Both the position numbers and the translations under genes were made by a program. This document shows positions 1-6,507 of a DNA stretch of 9,249 nucleotides, piece by piece (position 1 is the stretch's first letter; every line of letters starts with the position of its first letter). This DNA is from Myxococcales bacterium. Lineage in GTDB: Bacteria > Myxococcota_A > Polyangia > Polyangiales > Polyangiaceae. The notes under the pieces were generated by a model that worked only from the letters and a program-made list of their open reading frames with translations, did no database searches and was not told where the DNA came from. The DNA lies in NCBI GenBank assembly GCA_013298325.1, contig JAAFHJ010000151.1, forward strand, positions 1 to 9,249. Reading direction: 5' to 3'.

Positions 1-20
1 TTTCCGCGCGTCTGGAGATT

Positions 21-125
21 GGGATTTTGGAGGAGAGAGAGGGGGATGGAGGGTGGGAGAGGGTGGATTTGGGGGGAGAAGCGGGATTTCGGAGGGCGAG
101 AGGTAGGATTGAGGTGGAGGGGGAG
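21..125. repeat. G-rich polypurine tract with quadruplex-forming runs
   Basis: The + strand here is almost pure purine plus T, with only three C residues (82, 90, 97) and about 59% G. G-runs at 41-45, 51-53, 55-57 and 61-63, separated by loops of 5, 1 and 3 bases, fit the canonical G-quadruplex pattern, and a fifth run lies at 71-76. The tract also looks like a degenerate direct repeat of roughly 20 bases around a GGATTT-GG core (near 21, 64, 83 and 105). No open frame here resembles a protein. Its role is unknown; it lies more than 300 bp upstream of the first operon gene. Confidence 0.6.
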
Positions 126-152
126 CAAATCTTGGTGCATTATGCATACAAA

Positions 153-184
153 TGGGCTCGTTTGGCGATTCCCAAATGAGCCCA
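153..184. other. Inverted repeat / hairpin, possible terminator or leader element
   Basis: The arms TGGGCTCGTTTGG (153-165) and CCAAATGAGCCCA (172-184) pair over 13 bp with one G-U wobble around a 6-base loop. In the + direction the stem is followed by AGTGACCGATC, not a clean U-tract. In the - direction it is followed by TTTGTATGCATAATG, which is T-rich but interrupted. A perfect 8-base palindrome, TATGCATA (141-148), lies just to its left. It could be a weak terminator for a gene left of the window, a leader structure of the operon, or a protein-binding site; the sequence does not decide. Confidence 0.5.
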
Positions 185-453
185 AGTGACCGATCTTGTT
201 TCTCAAAATCCAGCTATCAGGTAGATCTGTCTGTCTGGTTGCGCTCACGTTCCTACACGCGCGTCCTCCGTGGCGACGACGAACTCCCTTCAACGGGCGC
301 GGGCCGACCCGCCCACAGCGAGAATCGGCTGCTCTTCCGCACCGGGCGCGGACGCGCCGCTTAGGCAGTCGGAGCCGCCCGCTCTTTCCGGACGTCTGGC
401 GGCCCCATCCTTAGGTTTGTTTCCAACAATTGCTGGTAGCCTGTGCGAGCCGC
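185..453. other. Intergenic leader of the operon, no gene recognised
   Basis: Short frames cross this stretch but none encodes a recognisable protein, and their compositions look like random GC-rich translation. I saw no tRNA-like T-loop. TTGTTT at 196-201 and TTGCGC at 239-244 could be -35 boxes, but neither has a convincing -10 at proper spacing. The operon promoter is probably here or in the AT-rich spot near 138-152, but I cannot place it. Confidence 0.4.
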
Positions 454-1539
454 ATGGTCGCCGTTGCTCGTCCGCTCGCCCCTTCGAACGATAGTCGCTC
501 CGCCCCGACGCGCGGTGGGCGGGCGCATCTCGACGCCCCCCTCGACACCGACGTCGCCTTGGAAACGCCCGAGCATGTTGTCTTCCGCTACCGAGTCGCG
601 GGACCGGCCCTCCGCACCGCCGCCCACCTGATCGACCTGCTCCTGCTCCTGACGGCGTCGTTTTTGTTCGGATTGATTCTCGTCGGCATCGCACTCCTTC
701 TCGGGATTGCCCACGAGGACTCCGAGCTCGCAAAAGCATTGATTGGCGTCGGGCTTGTCTTCCTTTTCGCGGTTCAGTGGCTCTACTTTGCGATCTGTGA
801 GAGCTGGAAAGGGACGACGCCGGGAAAGTCGGTCCTCGGCCTGCGTGTGGTCACAAAAGAGGGGCGCCCGATCGGCTTCGGCGCTGCAGCGCTGCGGAAT
901 TTGCTGCGTGCCGTCGACATGTTCCCCGGGGTCTTCGTCGTCGGTCTCTATTTGCCGGCCTTCGTTACGATGGCGCTCACCGGCCGTTTTCAAAGGCTCG
1001 GAGATCTTCTCGCAGGCACGATGGTGGTCGTCCCCGAGCGCACGACAAATGTCCAACCGCTCCGCCTTCATCCGGCGATTCAGCCCGGCGAGCGCGCGGC
1101 ACTCCCCGAGCAGATCCGCCTTTCGCCGGAAGAACTGAGGGCCCTTGAGCTCTTTCTTCGTCGGCGGGGCCGCCTCGGCGTCGCCCGCGAACAGGAGTTG
1201 GCGCGGGTGCTCACACCGGTGTTTGCGGCCCGGTTCCACGTTTCACAGGTCGTCGATCCGGTACGCTTTCTTTCCGTCATCTACGACATCGCGAGCCGGG
1301 CGGGTCGCGACGAAGCGCCTGCCCGCGAATTGGCTGGGGGCGGCGTCGCGAGGGACGGCGGGCCCACTTCACCAGGGGCCCGTCCGTTCGCGACCGCCAG
1401 CGAATTGGCTGGGGGCGGCGTCGCGAGGGACGGCGGGCCCACTTCACCAGGGGCCCGTCCGTTCGCGACCGCCAGCGAATTGGCTGGGGGCGGCGTCGCG
1501 AGAGACGGCGGGCCCACTTCACCAGGGGCCCTGTCATGA
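454..1539 (+). CDS. RDD family membrane protein with repeat-extended C-terminus
   Basis: Integral inner-membrane protein of the RDD family; some members act in ion or solute transport, but no function can be assigned here. Numbering from ATG 454 (361 aa): the N-terminal motif ETPEHVVFRYRVAGP is at 38-51, the RDD Arg/Asp segment RTAAHLID at 54-61, hydrophobic segments at about 60-85 and 96-115, the loop WKGTTPGKSVLGLRVV at 118-133, another hydrophobic stretch at about 158-175, and RLGDLLAGT at 181-189. A soluble helical tail follows (about 220-282). From about residue 292 the protein consists of 2.8 copies of a 25-residue Gly/Ala/Pro-rich unit, unlike anything I know in the family and probably disordered. 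A TTG start at 430 is also possible; neither start has a clear Shine-Dalgarno sequence. The stop overlaps the spoIIM start (ATGA). First gene of the operon. The family call is firm; the start is uncertain. Confidence 0.88.
   Translation: MVAVARPLAPSNDSRSAPTRGGRAHLDAPLDTDVALETPEHVVFRYRVAGPALRTAAHLIDLLLLLTASFLFGLILVGIALLLGIAHEDSELAKALIGVGLVFLFAVQWLYFAICESWKGTTPGKSVLGLRVVTKEGRPIGFGAAALRNLLRAVDMFPGVFVVGLYLPAFVTMALTGRFQRLGDLLAGTMVVVPERTTNVQPLRLHPAIQPGERAALPEQIRLSPEELRALELFLRRRGRLGVAREQELARVLTPVFAARFHVSQVVDPVRFLSVIYDIASRAGRDEAPARELAGGGVARDGGPTSPGARPFATASELAGGGVARDGGPTSPGARPFATASELAGGGVARDGGPTSPGALS
1325..1531 (+). repeat. 75-bp tandem repeat, 2.76 copies, in frame within the RDD gene
   Basis: Copies begin at 1325, 1400 and 1475. 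The first two are identical over all 75 bases. The third stops after 57 bases and differs by one synonymous change (G to A at 1503). The period is exactly 25 codons, so the frame is kept and each unit starts ELAGGGVARDGG and ends RPFATAS. Each unit can fold: GGGCCC pairs with GGGCCC across a 10-base loop (1360-1365 with 1376-1381, and equivalents 75 and 150 bases on). TCGCGACCGCCAGC at a unit's end also pairs with the start of the next unit (GCTGG, then CGG and TCGCGA, with small bulges) around a GAATTG loop. Identity even at third positions implies recent expansion. No further copy was seen elsewhere in the window. Confidence 0.95.
1510..1531 (+). promoter_or_regulatory. Shine-Dalgarno-like AGGGG inside a repeat hairpin before spoIIM
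   Basis: AGGGG at 1524-1528 lies 7 bases before the ATG at 1536 and is the best ribosome-binding candidate for the SpoIIM gene. Most of it lies in the right arm of the GGGCCC (1510-1515) / GGGCCC (1526-1531) stem formed by the last repeat copy. Folding would hide it unless ribosomes translating the RDD gene open the stem, which fits translational coupling through the ATGA overlap. The pairing is visible; the regulatory role is inferred. Confidence 0.4.
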
Positions 1540-2558
1540 GCGACCTTTCACGGCCCCGCGGCCTGTCGGCGATTTCCGAGCAGGCGTTTTCCGCAAATCG
1601 GGAGGCCGATTGGCGCGCGCTGGAGGAGCTCCTCTTCAAGCCGTTCTCGACCTGGGACGTCGACGCGATGGCGCGCCTCTCCCCCCTTTACCGGGACGTC
1701 TCGTCGGATCTCTCCCGCGCGACCACCGCCGGCTACTCGGGCCAGCTCGTCGCCTACCTGGAGTCGCTCACGGCGCGGGCCCACGCCGCCATGTACGCGC
1801 GAAAGTCGATTCGCGGGCGCCGAAGTTGGGGGGAGTGGTTCGCCCTTTTTCCGCGGGCGATTCGTACCCACAAATGGGCGATGACGATCGCATTTGCGCT
1901 CTTTTTCGTGCCGTTCGCGATCGGACTTTTTGGATCCCTCCACGACAGCGAGTTTGCCATTCGCGTCGCCCCCCGCGAGATGCTCGACAACCTGACGGAG
2001 GCCTACACGGAAGGCTTCTCCAAGGGGCGGGCGACCGGCGAAGGGATCGCGATGGCGGGCTATTACGTCAACAATAACGTCGGCATTGCGCTTCGCTGCT
2101 TCGCGCTCGGGATGGTTTTCGGCCTCGGGAGCGCCCTCTACCTCGTCTACAACGGGCTCGCGACGGGTGCGATCATGGGCTACGTCGCGGCGAAGGGCGC
2201 CGGCGGAAATATTCTAACGTTTGTCCTCGGTCACAGCTCCTTTGAGTTGGGCGCCATCATCATCGCCGGTGGCGCCGGCTTGGTCATGGGATGGTCCTTT
2301 GTTTCGCCGAAAGGGAAATCGCGGGCGGCCGCCCTCCGCGCTGTCGCCCCCGACCTCGTCGTCCTCATCGTTGGCGCCGCCGTCATGCTGTTCTGCGCCG
2401 CGGCGATCGAAGCGTTCTGGTCGGCTTCGGCGGTCCCCGACACCGTCAAGCGGGTCGTTGGCGGCGCATTCTTTCTGGCGCTCGTCGTTTACGTCGTCTT
2501 TGGCGGCCGCCGCCAAGCGCCGGCCGGCCCCTCATCACGCGGGACCGGCCTACCATGA
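1536..2558 (+). CDS. Stage II sporulation protein M family (SpoIIM/DUF95) membrane protein
   Basis: A 340-residue polytopic membrane protein of the SpoIIM family. In Bacillus, SpoIIM belongs to the DMP peptidoglycan hydrolase machinery at engulfment, but most family members outside Firmicutes sit beside MoxR/DUF58 genes and have no defined role. The N-terminal cytoplasmic part (about 1-108) carries the family segment RLSPLYRDVSSDLSRA (47-62). Membrane segments follow at about 114-133, 183-205, 208-218, 228-255, 272-293 and 306-323. The family signature is clear: GYYVNNNVGIALRCFALG (175-192), then YNGLATGAIMGY (205-216), HSSFELGAIIIAGGAG (233-248) and GWSFVSP (252-258). The start overlaps the RDD stop and the stop overlaps the next ATG (2555), both as ATGA, so expression is probably coupled. 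Length and motifs are complete. Here it more likely serves the MoxR membrane assembly than spore formation. Confidence 0.93.
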   Translation: MSDLSRPRGLSAISEQAFSANREADWRALEELLFKPFSTWDVDAMARLSPLYRDVSSDLSRATTAGYSGQLVAYLESLTARAHAAMYARKSIRGRRSWGEWFALFPRAIRTHKWAMTIAFALFFVPFAIGLFGSLHDSEFAIRVAPREMLDNLTEAYTEGFSKGRATGEGIAMAGYYVNNNVGIALRCFALGMVFGLGSALYLVYNGLATGAIMGYVAAKGAGGNILTFVLGHSSFELGAIIIAGGAGLVMGWSFVSPKGKSRAAALRAVAPDLVVLIVGAAVMLFCAAAIEAFWSASAVPDTVKRVVGGAFFLALVVYVVFGGRRQAPAGPSSRGTGLP

Positions 2559-3376
2559 ACATGCAGCATGCACGCATCGTCCTGCGTCCCCGCGGCGTGC
2601 TCGATGCTTTTGATCTCTCCGTGCGGCTTCTCCGCACCGAGTACCGGACCTTCGGCCCTCTTGCGCTTGTGGTGCTTGGGCCGGCGGTCGCGTTGGTGCT
2701 CGTCGGCGGGGCATTTGGCTTCGGAACAGAGACGGCGCTTGCCCTGTTCGCGCTCCTTCCGGTGATCGAGCTCCCGTTCACGGTCGCTGCGTCCAAGCTG
2801 GTTTTTCAGCCGAAGGTCACGGTCGCCGTCGTCCTCCGCGAGAGCATCCGCACGCTCCCTGGGCTCCTCGCCCTCCGCCTATTTGAGCTCGTGCTGCTTG
2901 CCCTCGGTACGGGCGCCGCCGGTCTCCCGGCGCTCTTTGCGGCGCTCGCCACCTTCTTCCTCGGCGAAACCTTCGTTCTCGAGCGGAGCGGGCTCGTTTC
3001 GGCCGCGAAGCGCTCCCGAGCGCTCGGGTTTGCCGGGCTCTCTGAAGCGTTCGCCGGCCTCTTGGTCTTCGCGATCGTGCGCGTCTCCGCCTTCTGTTTC
3101 GGCGATGTCGGCGGTCGGGCGATCGCCCACGACGTGTTCGGGTTCCGCGCACCAATTTCCGTGTTTGAAGGCGGCCCGTTCACGTCAGCATTGCTCTTCT
3201 CTCTGGCGATTGTTCCTGTGCTCGCCGTCACCCGTTTCGTCCTCTACCTGGCGGTGCGGACGACCCTCGAAGGCTGGGACATTCAAACGCGCTTCGTGGC
3301 GATCGCCGCAGAACACGCTGCATTTGCAGACGATATTCCGATCCCTGCCACGGGAACTCCTCCGGTGCTCCGATGA
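2555..3376 (+). CDS. Integral membrane protein resembling the GPDPase membrane domain
   Basis: A 273-residue hydrophobic protein. The ATG at 2555 was chosen because it makes the same ATGA overlap as the neighbouring junctions; the frame stays open upstream to 2291, but that part lies inside the SpoIIM gene. The N-terminus LRPRGVLDAFDLSVRLLR (10-27) resembles the opening of the glycerophosphoryl diester phosphodiesterase membrane domain family. A central GETFVLERSGLVSAAKRSRAL (137-157) resembles that family's ErxgxxxAlxRSxxL stretch, and LYLAVRTTLEGWDIQTRF (230-247) resembles its terminal DLRvRREGlDL motif. Hydrophobic segments lie at about 33-56, 58-80, 103-136, 160-180 and 210-233. No phosphodiesterase catalytic domain is present, so no enzyme activity is implied. 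A protein of this type accompanies MoxR, DUF58, DUF4129 and DUF4350 genes in actinobacterial clusters, which supports the call. The family match is from memory of the pattern, not a search. Confidence 0.72.
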   Translation: MNMQHARIVLRPRGVLDAFDLSVRLLRTEYRTFGPLALVVLGPAVALVLVGGAFGFGTETALALFALLPVIELPFTVAASKLVFQPKVTVAVVLRESIRTLPGLLALRLFELVLLALGTGAAGLPALFAALATFFLGETFVLERSGLVSAAKRSRALGFAGLSEAFAGLLVFAIVRVSAFCFGDVGGRAIAHDVFGFRAPISVFEGGPFTSALLFSLAIVPVLAVTRFVLYLAVRTTLEGWDIQTRFVAIAAEHAAFADDIPIPATGTPPVLR

Positions 3377-5493
3377 AACGCCCCTTCCTCGCACCCGTTC
3401 TCCGGCCGCTTCTCGGACCGCTCGCCCTCGTTGCAGTCCTTGGCACCGCCTCACACTCTTTCGCGGAAACTCCCGAGGAGAGCGCCGCTTTTGCGGAGGC
3501 GGCAGCCCCCTTTTGCAGCAACCCGCCGAAGCCGCTCAAAGACGATCAGCGAAGCCTCTGTGGGTACGCTTCACACCTACCGAACTGCGCCGCCTTTCAG
3601 GAAGCCTGCAAACAGCCGGTCGCCGCGCCGCCCGACCTGTCCTGGCTCGCCCCCCTCGCGATCGTCGCCCGCTTCGTGCTCTACGCCCTCGCTGGCGTCC
3701 TGGTCATCGGTGTATTTTACATCATTTTCGTCGCCATCCGAAAGGTGATCAACGACCGAACCCCCAGCGAAACGCCTGCGAAATCCGGGGTAAAGGTCGT
3801 TCCGCTCGTGGAGGATGCAGCGGCCCCCGCTCCGCTTCCCACCGATGGCGGAGCGGCGCTGCTCGCCCGCGCCGATGCGCTCCTCGCCCGCGGAGAGCCG
3901 GCGCTCGCCCTTTCCCATTACCTGGCCGCGTCGCTCCGATCCCTCGATGAAAAGGGCTTTCTGCGTATCGCCCGCTCGCAAACAAACGGCGAATACCTCC
4001 GTGCGATCCGCGATTCCGAGTTCCGTGGGGCGGTCGCTCCGATCGTCCGCGCCGTCGACCGAGCCGAGTTTGGAAGCGTCGCGGCGAGCGCCGAAGAGGT
4101 CGCTGCGTTCGGCGCGGCAGCACGCGCGCTCGTGATGAGCCCGCGCCGCGCTGTGGCCGCCCCTTCCCCGTTCGCAGCAGCCCTCCCAGTGGCGGCGCTC
4201 GCCCTGGTGCTTCTCGGCTGCGGTGGCGAGAACAAGAAGCACGGGAGCCCGTCGGGATCTGAGTACTTTCAATCTCTTACAAGTCGCCAAGGGCTCACGG
4301 TCACGCCGCTCACCCACCCGCTGGCCACCCTCCCCGACCCGCGTTCCAAGGACGCGGTCGCCGTCATGCTCAACGCCGACGAGACGCCCCTCGACGATGA
4401 GACCGATCACGCGTTGACCGCGTGGGTCGCGAACGGCGGGCACCTTCTTCTGAGCGGCCACTCGAGTTCGTGGCCAAAAGAGCTCGCAAAGGCGATGGCG
4501 GCGTCGAAGACATCGGCGCTCGAAGTGGCCGCGGAAGCGCTCGCAAAGACGGTCGCGAAGAAAATCCCCCCGCCGAAGACGAGCGAAGTTCCCCCGCCCG
4601 ACGCGCTCCTCCTCGATGGACGCGACGTACGCCTCGCGACCGGCATCGCCGACGACGAAGAGGAGTACGCCGAAGAAGACGCCGACGAGGACGAGTCGGC
4701 CCTAGAGAGCCGAGAACCTGCGGAGGAAGCGCCGCGAATTCGAGGTTTTACCGCATACAGCTACAGCAGCGATCGCCCCGGGATGCCGCTCGTTCGCCGC
4801 GGCGACGGAAAGACCGCCGCATCGCTCGTTTCCGTCGGCACCGGCACCGTCGTCACCTTGGACGAGGCCGATCTCTTCACGAACGCCGCACTCGCCTATC
4901 CGCGCAACCCGACGATCGCCCTGACCTTGCTCCGGGTCGCCGCCGGCAAGGGGACACCATCGGTCGCTGCCGACGGCATCGTTCGTTACTCCACCTACCG
5001 GACCATCGAACGCGCCCGCCGCCACGACGGCCGCCAGGGGGCCTCCGATCCGCTTTCTGCCCTCCTGGCCGCCGGCCTGCGGCTGCCGCTGATCCACGCG
5101 GCGATCTTCGCGGCGATCCTCTTCTTCGCCTACGGGCGGCGCATGGGGCGTGCCGAGCCGGACCGCCTCGACTCGCGACGGGCGTTCGCCGAACACGTCG
5201 AAGCGAACGGGCTGCTCTGGGCGAAGCGGAAGTTCGGCCCCCTCGCCCTCGCGACGTGGGCCCGCTTTGCCGAGGAACGGCTGCGCGCACGCATGCCGAA
5301 GAGCGCGACCGATCCTGCCCACTACCTTGCGCTCGAAACCGGTCAAGACCCAACATTTATTACAGAAATCTGGAAGCGCGCGACCGAGCAATCGCCTACG
5401 GAGCGCGCGCGCGGCGACGAAATCGCGATCCTGAAGACCTTGGCGCCCCTCCTCGACCGCCTCGACAGCGCCCCGCGACGCACGCTCTCCTGA
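3373..5493 (+). CDS. DUF4129-DUF4350 fused membrane protein
   Basis: A 706-residue protein joining two families usually encoded separately. Residues 1-31 look like a signal peptide or N-terminal anchor. A short segment has four cysteines (48, 63, 72, 79). A membrane helix follows at about 94-122, then a DUF4129 domain at about 158-253 with the hallmark TNGEYLRAIR (204-213). At M255 a new basic plus hydrophobic segment begins (MSPRRAV to LLGCGG, 255-285) that resembles a signal or lipobox sequence, with Cys283. DUF4350 then spans about 300-525 (DETDHALTAWVANGGHLLLSG at 342-362, GTGTVVTLDEADLFTN at 489-504), interrupted by a Lys/Ala/Pro and acidic linker (about 371-455). A last helix lies at about 568-587 and the tail has EHVEANGLLWAKRKFG (607-622). 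The topology is consistent: DUF4129 cytoplasmic, DUF4350 outside. The ATG at 3373 overlaps the previous stop. Function unknown; no transglutaminase domain is present. Confidence 0.85.
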   Translation: MKRPFLAPVLRPLLGPLALVAVLGTASHSFAETPEESAAFAEAAAPFCSNPPKPLKDDQRSLCGYASHLPNCAAFQEACKQPVAAPPDLSWLAPLAIVARFVLYALAGVLVIGVFYIIFVAIRKVINDRTPSETPAKSGVKVVPLVEDAAAPAPLPTDGGAALLARADALLARGEPALALSHYLAASLRSLDEKGFLRIARSQTNGEYLRAIRDSEFRGAVAPIVRAVDRAEFGSVAASAEEVAAFGAAARALVMSPRRAVAAPSPFAAALPVAALALVLLGCGGENKKHGSPSGSEYFQSLTSRQGLTVTPLTHPLATLPDPRSKDAVAVMLNADETPLDDETDHALTAWVANGGHLLLSGHSSSWPKELAKAMAASKTSALEVAAEALAKTVAKKIPPPKTSEVPPPDALLLDGRDVRLATGIADDEEEYAEEDADEDESALESREPAEEAPRIRGFTAYSYSSDRPGMPLVRRGDGKTAASLVSVGTGTVVTLDEADLFTNAALAYPRNPTIALTLLRVAAGKGTPSVAADGIVRYSTYRTIERARRHDGRQGASDPLSALLAAGLRLPLIHAAIFAAILFFAYGRRMGRAEPDRLDSRRAFAEHVEANGLLWAKRKFGPLALATWARFAEERLRARMPKSATDPAHYLALETGQDPTFITEIWKRATEQSPTERARGDEIAILKTLAPLLDRLDSAPRRTLS
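4133..4138 (+). other. Relic gene junction inside the fusion: out-of-frame TGATGA with internal ATG
   Basis: The boundary between the DUF4129 and DUF4350 halves contains ATGA at 4135-4138, the same stop/start motif that joins most other genes of this operon. In the used frame it reads GTG ATG AGC and passes through. In the frame one base on it reads TGA TGA, a double stop. The protein after the internal ATG starts like an independent signal or lipobox sequence. This looks like a former gene boundary. Internal starting at 4132 (GTG) or 4135 (ATG) may still occur, but no Shine-Dalgarno sequence is visible. Confidence 0.5.
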
Positions 5494-5550
5494 ACGTTCG
5501 CCGATTCCCCGCCTCCCCCCTTACTCCCCTTCGTGAGCCTTTTGCCGACT

Positions 5551-6507
5551 ATGGATAGCCAAGCTTTCGCAACTGTTTTTGAGCGCATGAAGAGCCAGAT
5601 TGCGTCGGTCGTCGTCGGTCAGGAGGACCTCGTCGAAGGGCTCCTGGTGGCGACCGTTGCGCGCGGACACGTCCTGCTGGAAGGGGCGCCAGGTCTTGGA
5701 AAAACGCTGCTCGCGCGGGCGTTTGCCCTCACGACGGGGACGACGTTCAAGCGCATTCAGTTCACCCCCGACTTGATGCCTTCAGACATCACTGGGTCGT
5801 CGATTTTCGATCGCGACAAAGGGGCTTTCAGCTTCGTTCCGGGGCCGATCTTCGCGCAGATCGTGCTCGCCGATGAAATCAATCGCGCCCCCGCAAAGAC
5901 GCAGTCGGCGCTCCTGGAGGCGATGGCCGACGGGTCGGTCTCCGCCGATGGCGTTTCGCGAAAGCTCCCGGCGCCGTTCCTCGTCGTAGCGACCCAGAAC
6001 CCGATCGAGTCCCAGGGGACATACCCGCTTCCTGAAGCCCAACTCGACCGTTTTCTTGTAAAATTGCTGGTCGAAAATCCGACGCGTGACGTCGAAGCGC
6101 GCATTGTTCGCGCCCACGCCGACGGCTTTGATCCGACGAACCTGAACCACATCACCCCGGTCGTCGATGCGTCGACACTCGTCGAAATGAGCCACGTCGC
6201 CGAGCAGGTCCGCGTCGACGACGCTGTCGTCGGCTACATGGTCGACCTCGTTCGGCGGACCCGCGACGACCGCACCATCGAGCTCGGCGCAAGCCCCCGT
6301 GCGTCGATCGCGCTGCTCCGGTCGGCCCGCGTGGTCGCCGCCGCCGAGGGGCGCGATTTCGTGACGCCGGACGACGTGAAGCGGCAAGCAAAGGCGATCC
6401 TCCGCCACCGCGTCATGCTGCATCCAGACGCAGAACTGCAGGGAATTCGGGCAGACAACCGCATCGACGAGATCCTTCGAACGGCGCCGGTGCCGCGCGT
6501 CGCATGA
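5551..6507 (+). CDS. MoxR family AAA+ ATPase
   Basis: Cytoplasmic AAA+ ATPase of the MoxR family, thought to act as a chaperone-like machine that remodels or activates partner proteins, often with vWA/DUF58 proteins. From ATG 5551 it has 318 residues, normal for the family. All ATPase motifs are present: the N-terminal VVVGQEDLVEGLL (20-32), Walker A GAPGLGKT (45-52), the MoxR segment IQFTPDLMPSDITGS (69-83), Walker B IVLADEINRAP (104-114) with D108/E109, sensor 1 VVATQNPIESQGTYPLPEAQLDRF (145-168) with N150, and sensor 2 GASPRAS (246-252) with R250. The C-terminal lid domain ends with RHRVMLHPDAE (285-295). A GTG start at 5533 would add six residues; no clear Shine-Dalgarno sequence precedes either start. 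The 57-bp pyrimidine-rich gap after the fusion gene has no terminator, so it is probably co-transcribed. Its stop overlaps the DUF58 start (ATGA). Confidence 0.95.
   Translation: MDSQAFATVFERMKSQIASVVVGQEDLVEGLLVATVARGHVLLEGAPGLGKTLLARAFALTTGTTFKRIQFTPDLMPSDITGSSIFDRDKGAFSFVPGPIFAQIVLADEINRAPAKTQSALLEAMADGSVSADGVSRKLPAPFLVVATQNPIESQGTYPLPEAQLDRFLVKLLVENPTRDVEARIVRAHADGFDPTNLNHITPVVDASTLVEMSHVAEQVRVDDAVVGYMVDLVRRTRDDRTIELGASPRASIALLRSARVVAAAEGRDFVTPDDVKRQAKAILRHRVMLHPDAELQGIRADNRIDEILRTAPVPRVA

Noticed and set aside
196..260. Sigma-70-like promoter boxes (TTGTTT, TTGCGC)
   Set aside because: No matching -10 hexamer at 16-18 bp spacing, so no promoter is claimed.
152..494. Small + strand frames in the leader as possible leader peptides or genes
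   Set aside because: No Shine-Dalgarno sequence, no plausible protein character, and several overlapping frames of equal quality. They look random.
361..1239. Long - strand open frame (292 aa) opposite the RDD gene
   Set aside because: Charged, low-complexity translation with no family resemblance. It is antisense to a clear RDD protein and is explained by GC-rich codon bias.
1325..1531. Tandem repeats as a CRISPR array
   Set aside because: The units are contiguous without unique spacers, in frame with a gene, and too long to be CRISPR repeats.
1536..2558. SpoIIM as evidence that the host forms endospores
   Set aside because: SpoIIM/DUF95 proteins are widespread in non-spore-forming bacteria beside MoxR genes, and no other sporulation gene is in the window.
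4702..5391. - strand open frame (229 aa) opposite the DUF4350 half
   Set aside because: No recognisable motifs, and the + strand encodes conserved DUF4350 sequence there.
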